A stretch of DNA of 11,646 nucleotides from the NCBI GenBank assembly GCA_003453735.1, contig DMNE01000432.1, positions 3,258 through 14,903 of the forward strand. Reading direction: 5' to 3'. Numbering within the stretch: position 1 is the first letter of the stretch; every line of letters starts with the position of its first letter. Made by a program: the position numbers and the translations under genes. The notes beneath the pieces are model-generated. The model saw only the letters and a program-made list of their open reading frames with translations, had not been told where the DNA came from and did not search any database. Source of the DNA: Nitrospiraceae bacterium (GTDB lineage: Bacteria > Nitrospirota > Thermodesulfovibrionia > Thermodesulfovibrionales > UBA9159). Of the stretch, positions 6,367 to 11,646 are shown piece after piece.

Positions 6367-7284
6367 TTACCTAAGATAGGTCAGCCAGGAGCCGTAATGT
6401 TTATTCTTGCCTTTCACCACATCAAAGAATAGCGTCTGCAATCTCTTGGTGATTTTCCCCGGAGTTCCTTTTCCGATGATTCTCCCGTCAATGTCGCGTA
6501 TGGGCGTGACCTCCGCGGCAGTGCCTGTGAAGAATGCCTCCTCAGCGATATAGAGTTCATCTCGCGTAAAGCGCTGTTCTTCCACCGGGATGCCTTCATT
6601 ACGAGCAATCTCGATGATGCTATCCCTTGTGATGCCCTCCAGTATCGAGGTGAGGGGAGTGGTCTTGAGTATTCCATTTCTCACCATAAAAATGTTTTCA
6701 CCGCTCCCTTCAGATACATAGCCCTCAGCATCCAAGAGCAGGGCCTCGTCATACCCGCATGTTATGGCCTCTTTTTTGGCGAGTTGGGAACTAACATAAT
6801 AGCCGCACACCTTCCCCCTGCTCATATTGGCGTTGACATGGCCCCGTACGAATGAAGAAACCTTGATCCTTATTCCCTTCGCTACTCCATCTTCCCCAAG
6901 ATAGGCACCCCAAGGCCAGACAGCAATGGCAACCTTTGTGGGGTTTCCTTTTGGATAAAGCCCCATGCTCCCATAGCCGATGTATATGATCGGTCTTATG
7001 TAACATTCTTTTATGTTGTTGACTGTTACCGTGTTGATTATGGCTTCCTCGATCTCTTTTGGTGAAAAGGGCACTTCCAGCAAGAAAATCTGCGCAGAAC
7101 CGAAAAGCCTGTCTACGTGCTCTTTGAGTCTGAATATGGCAGGACCTCTCGCGGTCTCGTAACATCTGATCCCCTCAAACACGCCAAGCCCGTAATGAAG
7201 CGAATGGGTGAGAACATGCACCTGTGCCTTATCCCAATCAACAAGTTTCCCATCCATCCATATCTTATCCGTTTTGTCGAGCAT
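6367..7284 (-). CDS. ilvE: Branched-chain amino acid aminotransferase (IlvE)
   Basis: A fold-type IV PLP enzyme that transfers amino groups between glutamate and the 2-oxo acids of valine, isoleucine and leucine in the cytoplasm. Its 305 residues fit the family (about 300-310). Seen: [16 protein letters not shown] (27-42), the PLP-lysine region [19 protein letters not shown] (155-173) with K158 as the likely Schiff-base lysine, [11 protein letters not shown] (189-199) and the phosphate-binding [10 protein letters not shown] (253-262). The start gives the normal family N-terminus ([15 protein letters not shown]). There is no Shine-Dalgarno sequence, and the -10 box ends only 9 nt before the ATG, so the message is probably leaderless. 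It is transcribed divergently from argJ. D-amino acid transaminases and aminodeoxychorismate lyases share the fold, but the length and motifs favour IlvE. Confidence 0.96.
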   Translation of the reverse strand: MLDKTDKIWMDGKLVDWDKAQVHVLTHSLHYGLGVFEGIRCYETARGPAIFRLKEHVDRLFGSAQIFLLEVPFSPKEIEEAIINTVTVNNIKECYIRPIIYIGYGSMGLYPKGNPTKVAIAVWPWGAYLGEDGVAKGIRIKVSSFVRGHVNANMSRGKVCGYYVSSQLAKKEAITCGYDEALLLDAEGYVSEGSGENIFMVRNGILKTTPLTSILEGITRDSIIEIARNEGIPVEEQRFTRDELYIAEEAFFTGTAAEVTPIRDIDGRIIGKGTPGKITKRLQTLFFDVVKGKNKHYGSWLTYLR

Positions 7285-7293
7285 GATCGTATA

Positions 7294-7323
7294 TTTATAG
7301 CAGTATCGCCTTTATTCTGTCAA
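7294..7323 (-). promoter_or_regulatory. ilvE promoter, positioned for a leaderless transcript
   Basis: On the minus strand, TTGACA (7318-7323), an 18-nt spacer and TATAAA (7294-7299). A start 6-8 nt after the -10 box falls at about 7286-7288, two to four bases before the ATG at 7284. No ribosome site exists between the -10 box and the ATG. Confidence 0.75.
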
Positions 7324-7369
7324 CAACAGAGCCTTAAGTCCGTTGCCGGTTCAGTGAGGATGCCGGCTC

Positions 7370-7398
7370 TTGCAAAAGATAATCCATTAAAGTATGGT
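7370..7398 (+). promoter_or_regulatory. Probable argJ promoter
   Basis: TTGCAA (7370-7375), a 17-nt spacer and TATGGT (7393-7398). Each box departs from consensus, so this is weaker evidence than the ilvE promoter, but it is the best candidate in the 146-nt divergent gap. Transcription would begin near 7405, just ahead of the AGGGAGGGAG ribosome site (7413-7422). Confidence 0.45.
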
Positions 7399-7430
7399 AT
7401 AACGAATTTTCCAGGGAGGGAGTCATAGCC

Positions 7431-8624
7431 ATGAAATCATCGGACGGGAAAATGCCGAACGGATTTCTTTTTGCCGCATTGGAAGCTGCCATCAAGAAAC
7501 CCGGCCGGAAAGATCTGGCCCTTATCTTTTCCGAGAGGGAAGCTCTTCTGGCGGGCATGTTTACCAGCAATCGGATAAAAGCAGCGCCAGTCAAGCTGGA
7601 TATGAAGAGGATCAAGACAGGGAAGGGCCAGGCAGTCATTGTCAATAGCGGCAATGCCAATGCATGTACGGGAAAACAGGGGATGATGGATGCAAGTGAA
7701 ATGGCGAACCTTGTTGCCGCAACTTTGGGATTAAAGAAAAATAAAGTCTATGTCTGCTCCACGGGGGTTATCGGCAAGCCCCTGCCTATGGATAGACTAA
7801 GGCAAGTGATTCCCGGTCTCGTCAGGAGACTCGGAACAGCGAGCATTCAGGATGTGGCCGCCGCTATCATGACCACGGATACCTTCCCGAAGGTGGTGAG
7901 CAAAAGAATCAGGATTGCTGGGAAAACGGTTACCATCGCCGGCGTATGCAAGGGCGCCGGAATGATCTCTCCACATATGGCTACGATGCTTTGTTTTATC
8001 CTTACCGATATGTCGATCACGTGGTCGGCTCTGCACGCAGCCCTTGTGTGCGCTGTGAGGAGTTCATTCAACAGGATAACCGTTGATGGTGATATGTCGA
8101 CGAATGACACCGTCATTATCATGGCAAACGGGATGGCGGGCAATGACGTCGCAGATGAAGACTCGGTGTATTTTCAGAAGTTCTCTTCAGCCCTCTCGGC
8201 CATTACCGCTGAGCTTAGCAGGATGATCGCAAGGGATGGGGAAGGTGCGACAAAGCTGGTAGAGATAGAGGTGAAGAATGCAAAGAATCAAGAGGATGCG
8301 GAGAGGGCTGGTTTCACCATAGCAAACTCTCTTCTCGTGAAGACTGCCCTTTACGGCAATGATGCAAACTGGGGCAGGATCATGGCCGCCTTGGGCTATT
8401 CCGGTATAACTCTGCATGAGGACAAGATCGATATGTATATCAACAGGGTAAAACTGGTGAGACGGGGACTCGCAACGGGAAAAGAAAGCGAGGCGACTGC
8501 TGCCCTGAAAGAAAAAGAGATCAAGATCACGGTCGACCTGCGTCTTGGTAATTCCTCAGCAAAGGTTCTCACCTGTGATCTCACAGAAGACTATGTGAGG
8601 ATAAATGCCGAATACCGGACCTGA
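7431..8624 (+). CDS. argJ: Glutamate N-acetyltransferase / ornithine acetyltransferase (ArgJ)
   Basis: Moves the acetyl group from N-acetylornithine to glutamate in the cyclic arginine pathway; many members also make N-acetylglutamate from acetyl-CoA. Its 397 residues are full length. Seen: NSGNANACTG (72-81), CSTGVIGKPL (109-118), KGAGMISPHMATMLCFILTD (174-193), VDGDMSTNDT (218-227) and the C-terminal GNDANWGRI (309-317). The precursor should cleave itself between A184 and T185, leaving T185 as the catalytic nucleophile of the beta chain. The start at 7431 has AGGGAGGGAG 8 nt upstream; a second Met at residue 8 is possible but less well placed. Whether it is monofunctional or bifunctional cannot be read from sequence. 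It stands alone here, divergent from ilvE, with no other arg gene in view. Confidence 0.98.
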   Translation: MKSSDGKMPNGFLFAALEAAIKKPGRKDLALIFSEREALLAGMFTSNRIKAAPVKLDMKRIKTGKGQAVIVNSGNANACTGKQGMMDASEMANLVAATLGLKKNKVYVCSTGVIGKPLPMDRLRQVIPGLVRRLGTASIQDVAAAIMTTDTFPKVVSKRIRIAGKTVTIAGVCKGAGMISPHMATMLCFILTDMSITWSALHAALVCAVRSSFNRITVDGDMSTNDTVIIMANGMAGNDVADEDSVYFQKFSSALSAITAELSRMIARDGEGATKLVEIEVKNAKNQEDAERAGFTIANSLLVKTALYGNDANWGRIMAALGYSGITLHEDKIDMYINRVKLVRRGLATGKESEATAALKEKEIKITVDLRLGNSSAKVLTCDLTEDYVRINAEYRT

Positions 8625-8946
8625 AAAAAGCAACATCCTCTCGAGGGCATAGAACCCAAGCATCTTTGCAGTTCAGAATGTACTGTTTTTGCTAGCTAGC
8701 TCTATTTTTTCGGAATACCAGCACCACTGCCGTATACAGATACCTACAGGCTGTGCCACGCAGCAGATAGTATACAAGGTTAATAGTACCTACTACTGAT
8801 GCTCTTAAAGGCTGGTGCAAAGCGTTGAAAGGCGCAATGAAAAAAAATTTGCCCTCAAATGGGTGTCGCCTCTCGGCATTGAGATGCTTAGAATTCGCGG
8901 CGGATGTCATAAATTTTTAATTTATAGGAGACATACTATTTTCAGC
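8625..8946. other. Intergenic region after argJ, no gene recognised
   Basis: No strong terminator follows argJ directly. Short reading frames on both strands (about 72 codons each) lack ribosome sites and family features. At 8904-8934 there is a long AT-rich hairpin: ATGTC then ATAAATT (8904-8915) pair with AATTTAT and GACAT (8919-8925 and 8930-8934), leaving an AGGA bulge. GTATAC occurs twice in the stretch 8732-8780. GCTAGCTAGC, followed by a T-rich run, lies near 8691, but its self-complementary arms cannot fold as a normal terminator. Confidence 0.4.
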
Positions 8947-8975
8947 TTGACAAAACCCGCTTTTTTTTATAAGCT
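8947..8975 (+). promoter_or_regulatory. Promoter-like site ahead of a plus-strand terminator
   Basis: TTGACA (8947-8952) with TAAGCT at a 17-nt spacing (8970-8975), or TATAAG at 15 nt (8968-8973). The -35 is perfect, the -10 poor. A 14-bp perfect palindrome, TTATAAGCTTATAA (8967-8980), covers the -10 region and could be an operator. Confidence 0.35.
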
Positions 8976-8982
8976 TATAAAT

Positions 8983-9050
8983 AACTTTAATGAACTCATT
9001 ACCTCCCCAAAGCTGCTGTTCATCTCTTACTGACAGCAGCTCTTTTTTTT
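8983..9050 (+). ncRNA. Candidate small RNA of about 65 nt
   Basis: A transcript starting about 7 nt after the promoter-like site would contain a small hairpin (TAATGA-AC-TCATTA, 8988-9001), a single-stranded ACCTCCCC (9001-9008) complementary to purine-rich ribosome sites, and a terminator stem with an eight-T run. This layout resembles trans-acting small RNAs. The same terminator could instead end a long argJ transcript. The start point is estimated. Confidence 0.3.
9011..9050 (+). terminator. Strong intrinsic terminator, plus strand
   Basis: AGCTGCTGT (9011-9019) pairs perfectly with ACAGCAGCT (9033-9041) over a 13-nt loop, followed by C and eight T. On the minus strand the stem lacks a T-run (TTGGGGAGG follows), so it works poorly for the convergent DUF362 gene whose stop codon overlaps its end (9049-9051). 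Confidence 0.78.
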
Positions 9051-10170
9051 ATAGCTCTACCAAGTCGTATATCAGAGAACCAAGACCGAGTCTGTTAGCC
9101 TCTTCCATCTGTATTCTGTAAGGTTTTCTGCTCAGACTGAAGAGTATATCATCTTCCTTCCCTGTGTCTGCTTGGGTAGCCGCGGAGCCCGGCAGGGGGA
9201 GTGCGTTCCGCAATATATCAACACTTGCCTGCTCAATGGAGACGATATCGTCAGATATGAGGATGCCCTGATCCTGCATCACAGGGACATCAGCCATGGG
9301 CATACAGTCGCACTCGGGCTGTATTTCGGTAAGAAAGTTTATAAAAATCACCTTCTGAGGTTCAAAGGTGTCTAACACCGCCTTTGCGGCCTCCGCAAGG
9401 GAGCGCATGAACCTATCATCATCGCCGGGAAGGGTGATGGCTTCAGACTGGCAGACCCGCGCACAACGGCCGCATCTCCAGCAGGTATCTCCATTCCAGA
9501 TCAGTGCCTCTTCTTCATTAAATACAATGGCGTCAAGGGGACATATCTCTGCGCATTGATAACATAGCTCGCATTTCTCACTGTCCCACAAGAGCCTGCC
9601 TTCACCCAAGGTGTGCATGGCACCCCTTCCACACTTCCAGCCACAATCTCTGTGGGACGAACTGACCCCTCCCATAGCAACATTCTTGATTGCGCCGGCA
9701 TAGCCGGCATTGATGTGTCCCTTCACATGGCTGCAAACCACCATGGCTGGTACATCATGGATGAGTGAAGCAACGGCTATTTCGCCAAGGATCTCGCCTG
9801 CCCGGACGAGGATATTGTCGTTTCCATAAAGACCGTCTGCGATGACTACTGGAGCGCCAACAGAGAGATGGTTGACGCCGTTGCGGTTGGCGACCTCTAG
9901 ATAGTCTAAGCCCTTTATCCGAACGGTATCTGTCACAAAAGGCTTTGCTCCGATGCTCTGTAATCCCTCAACCACTTTCCTCAAAAATACCGGCCTTACT
10001 GTCCTGTGGGCGCCTTCTGAACCAAAATGAGTCTTGACAGCGACCCATTCCTTCGGGCTGAAATAGTTCGAGAGGCCCATTTCCTTCAAGAGCCTTTCGA
10101 GTTTCCCCGGCATACTGGCGTCGTAGCGCCATTTTGCGGGTCTCGCTGGTGAAAAATAAACCTTTGCCAT
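9049..10170 (-). CDS. DUF362 protein with two [4Fe-4S] ferredoxin motifs
   Basis: A 373-residue cytoplasmic iron-sulfur protein of the DUF362 family, whose biochemical role is unknown. The DUF362 domain covers most of the chain, with VAVKTHFGSEGAHRTVRP (43-60), VVCSHVKGHINAGYAGAIKN (144-163) and a late ECDCMPMADVPVMQDQGIL (286-304). Inserted are two ferredoxin-type cluster motifs: C200, C203, C206, C210-Pro, and C230, C233, C236, C240. There is no Tat or Sec signal, so it acts in the cytoplasm. The two clusters suggest electron transfer or a redox-sensing role. The start is supported by AGGGGG 6 nt upstream. It is convergent with argJ and divergent from the GroES-like gene, so it is probably monocistronic. 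Confidence 0.93.
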   Translation of the reverse strand: MAKVYFSPARPAKWRYDASMPGKLERLLKEMGLSNYFSPKEWVAVKTHFGSEGAHRTVRPVFLRKVVEGLQSIGAKPFVTDTVRIKGLDYLEVANRNGVNHLSVGAPVVIADGLYGNDNILVRAGEILGEIAVASLIHDVPAMVVCSHVKGHINAGYAGAIKNVAMGGVSSSHRDCGWKCGRGAMHTLGEGRLLWDSEKCELCYQCAEICPLDAIVFNEEEALIWNGDTCWRCGRCARVCQSEAITLPGDDDRFMRSLAEAAKAVLDTFEPQKVIFINFLTEIQPECDCMPMADVPVMQDQGILISDDIVSIEQASVDILRNALPLPGSAATQADTGKEDDILFSLSRKPYRIQMEEANRLGLGSLIYDLVEL

Positions 10171-10339
10171 GGGTGTCCCCCTCTATAAAATATAATAATC
10201 GAATAATAACTGAAAAAAGATCTTATTTCCATATATCCCTGATAGTGAGTGTTGTTTTGCGGCTTGCAAAGACTGAATCCAGGAATTTTAAGACGTACTT
10301 TCAGTGGGTAAAAGACGTCCAAATGTTTTACAATACGCC

Positions 10340-10723
10340 ATGAAGGCGAAGAAGAATATTATCATTGTCGGTGACAGGGTTCTTATAGACGCCGATGAGA
10401 GGACGGACAAGACGGCTACAGGCCTCTATCTCCCTCCTACGGTCAAAGAAAAAGAGAAGGTTACAGGGGGATATATCGTGAACGTTGGTCCCGGCTATCC
10501 TGTGCACGATCCGAACGTGATTGTTGAGGAACCATGGGCTTCAAAGAAGAAACCGGAATTAAGATATGTTCCTCTCCAGGCGGCTGAGGGTGACTATGCG
10601 CTCTTTCTCAGGGACGCTGCGGTGGAGATCGAGTTTGAAGGGAAGAAGTATCTCATTGTGCCTCATTCTGCCATACTGGCACTCGTTCGGACTGAAATAA
10701 CGGAGGGGTATGCCGAAACATAA
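10340..10723 (+). CDS. Enlarged GroES-like co-chaperone
   Basis: A 127-residue protein of the GroES/Cpn10 family, longer than standard GroES (about 95-100). VGDRVLIDADERTDKTATGLYLPP corresponds to the start of the barrel and the mobile loop, with LYL where GroES has the GroEL-binding IVL tripeptide. VTGGYIVNVGPG follows. An added section, YPVHDPNVIVEEPWASKKKP and YVPLQAAEGDYALFLRDAAV, precedes the terminal VPHSAILALVR. Such long forms occur in several phyla beside a normal groES. No groEL is adjacent. I chose the ATG at 10340 because the family begins close to it; a GTG at 10304 would add 12 residues. Neither start has a ribosome site. A TACAAT ends 5 nt before the ATG, so a leaderless message is possible, but no good -35 is visible. 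Confidence 0.85.
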   Translation: MKAKKNIIIVGDRVLIDADERTDKTATGLYLPPTVKEKEKVTGGYIVNVGPGYPVHDPNVIVEEPWASKKKPELRYVPLQAAEGDYALFLRDAAVEIEFEGKKYLIVPHSAILALVRTEITEGYAET

Positions 10724-10821
10724 TTGTTTCCCTTTCAAAAACTGTTTCGAAAAGATGAGAGGGGATCGGATCACTGCCTTGGATGATGGATGACGCGCCA
10801 TATAGCCCCTGACTGATCCCC

Positions 10822-11085
10822 ATGAAGAAAATAGTTCACATAGCAGAAGAGACTTTCGAGCAGATTCTCCAGGTCGTTAGATATTCGGAGATGATCGATC
10901 TTCGGGAGTGCACCTCGATAGAGGCTTATGGCATAATCGGCATTCTTGAGACCGGAGAACGCGCCCTCTCAGCCCTTGAAGAGCATTTTCGTTACGAAGA
11001 GAGGGCATGCGTTAGCGGCAATGAACCGCTTTGTGACACAACGGAATGGAAAAAGTTCGGTCCGCTCAGGGACTGCAAAGAGTGA
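10822..11085 (+). CDS. Unrecognised 87-residue protein
   Basis: I do not recognise this protein. It has no signal peptide or membrane segment. It appears mostly helical to about residue 60 (EETFEQILQVVRYSEMIDL, then IEAYGIIGILETGERALSALEEHFRYEERA), followed by a short tail. Four cysteines (30, 63, 70, 84), three of them in the last 25 residues, could bind metal, but the spacing matches no motif I know. The start ATG has no ribosome site; bases just before it (GATCCCC, 10815-10821) can pair with GGGGATC (10761-10767). It lies 98 nt after the GroES-like gene and 115 nt before rmuC on the same strand, so an operon is possible but loose. The open frame is the main support. Confidence 0.55.
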   Translation: MKKIVHIAEETFEQILQVVRYSEMIDLRECTSIEAYGIIGILETGERALSALEEHFRYEERACVSGNEPLCDTTEWKKFGPLRDCKE

Positions 11086-11200
11086 CTGCAAAGATGTCGA
11101 TTATCCCGAAATGGGCACGGGGCGAAGAGAAGGAATTTAGTCTGGCACTCTTCGCGGGGTATGGGTTTGTGAAAAGAGCTAAACTTGAATGAGGACTGAC

Positions 11201-11646
11201 ATGACATCAATGGCCTATATAATTGCGGGTGGCGTACTAGGTGGAATAATCGTATGGCTTGTTGTATCTTCACGATTTAAAGCAGTTCACTCAAAAGAGA
11301 TGGCGAACCTCCAGATGGGTTATTCACATCAGTTAAAAGAAACAGAGAACAGGGCCAGTTCGGCAGAAGCGGTGGTTGAAGAACGAGGAAGAGAGATACA
11401 AAAGAAGGAGATAGAAATAAATCAAATGAGGGCCGAACTGAATGCCGAGAAACAATCAAAAGTCGAGGCAATGACGAAGCTTGAATCGGCCCAGAAGAGT
11501 TTCGAAGAGCAGAGGACACTTATTGATGCGATGAGAAAAGAGATGACCGACACCTTCAATGCCCTTTCCTCCGCTGCCCTCAAAAGCAGCAGCGAGGACT
11601 TCCTCAGACTTGCATCTGAATCCCTTGGCAAGGTTGTAGCCGACAC
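11201..11646 (+). CDS. rmuC: DNA recombination protein RmuC, N-terminal part, cut by window edge
   Basis: RmuC proteins are membrane-anchored, coiled-coil proteins with a C-terminal nuclease-like domain; in E. coli loss raises inversion at short inverted repeats. About 148 residues are visible: an N-terminal membrane helix (YIIAGGVLGGIIVWLVV, 6-22), a long Glu/Lys-rich coiled coil (about 30-118) and the start of the family segment FNALSSAALKSSSEDFLRLA (119-138). The catalytic domain lies beyond the window. The ATG at 11201 has GAGGA 5 nt upstream. An in-frame ATG at 11189 would add four residues and has no ribosome site. Coiled coils alone are not diagnostic, so the name rests on the TM plus coiled coil plus FNALSS/FLRLA segment. 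Confidence 0.85.
   Translation, partial: MTSMAYIIAGGVLGGIIVWLVVSSRFKAVHSKEMANLQMGYSHQLKETENRASSAEAVVEERGREIQKKEIEINQMRAELNAEKQSKVEAMTKLESAQKSFEEQRTLIDAMRKEMTDTFNALSSAALKSSSEDFLRLASESLGKVVAD

Noticed and set aside
8691..8710. GCTAGCTAGC plus T-run as an argJ terminator
   Set aside because: The palindrome is too short to fold with a loop, so no stable hairpin precedes the T-run.
8692..9033. Two 72-codon frames on opposite strands after argJ
   Set aside because: Neither has a ribosome site or recognisable motif; the plus-strand one ends inside a terminator hairpin, and they overlap each other.
11122..11155. GCGAAGAG / CTCTTCGC hairpin before rmuC as a terminator
   Set aside because: The 8-bp stem has an 18-nt loop and no T-run follows, so it does not fit an intrinsic terminator; it may be chance.

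Overview
The window looks like chromosomal core DNA from a Gram-negative anaerobe or microaerophile with type IV pilin export and multiheme cytochromes. Nitrospirota, or a related Desulfobacterota-like lineage, is my best guess. It rests on the triheme c7 cytochrome, the style of the IlvE, ArgJ and DUF362 proteins, strong AGGAGG ribosome sites, TTGACA-type promoters and a moderate base composition. The phylum is an inference. I see no phage, insertion sequence, CRISPR, rRNA or tRNA.

Left block (about 1-4758, minus strand): a tightly packed operon read right to left, rimP, nusA, recG, an unnamed 104-residue helical protein, then pilD, which runs off the left edge. Gaps are 1, 14 and 17 nt, then a 4-nt ATGA overlap. 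It joins ribosome maturation and transcription elongation to fork repair and prepilin processing. infB, the usual nusA partner, is absent. The rimP leader can form a terminator-like hairpin or alternative pairings that bury the rimP start codon.

Middle block (about 4808-6256): a monocistronic alanine-proline repeat lipoprotein (minus strand) with its own consensus promoter and intrinsic terminator. A gene-poor stretch of about 840 nt follows. Then comes a secreted triheme cytochrome (plus strand) with a consensus promoter, a long leader and a probably bidirectional terminator.

Right block (about 6367-8624): divergent ilvE and argJ, for branched-chain amino acid and arginine synthesis. The ilvE promoter lies so close to the start codon that the mRNA is probably leaderless. 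After argJ comes about 420 nt without a convincing gene. It ends in a plus-strand promoter-like site and a strong intrinsic terminator, which could define a small RNA of about 65 nt or simply end a long argJ transcript.

Far right (9049-11646): a DUF362 protein with two [4Fe-4S] ferredoxin motifs (minus strand), then on the plus strand an enlarged GroES-like co-chaperone with no groEL beside it, an unrecognised 87-residue protein, and the N-terminal part of rmuC, cut by the window edge.

No large unknown system is evident. The best leads are small: the rimP leader switch, the leaderless ilvE, the possible small RNA before 9050, the repeat lipoprotein, and the cytochrome with too few histidines for three bis-His hemes.
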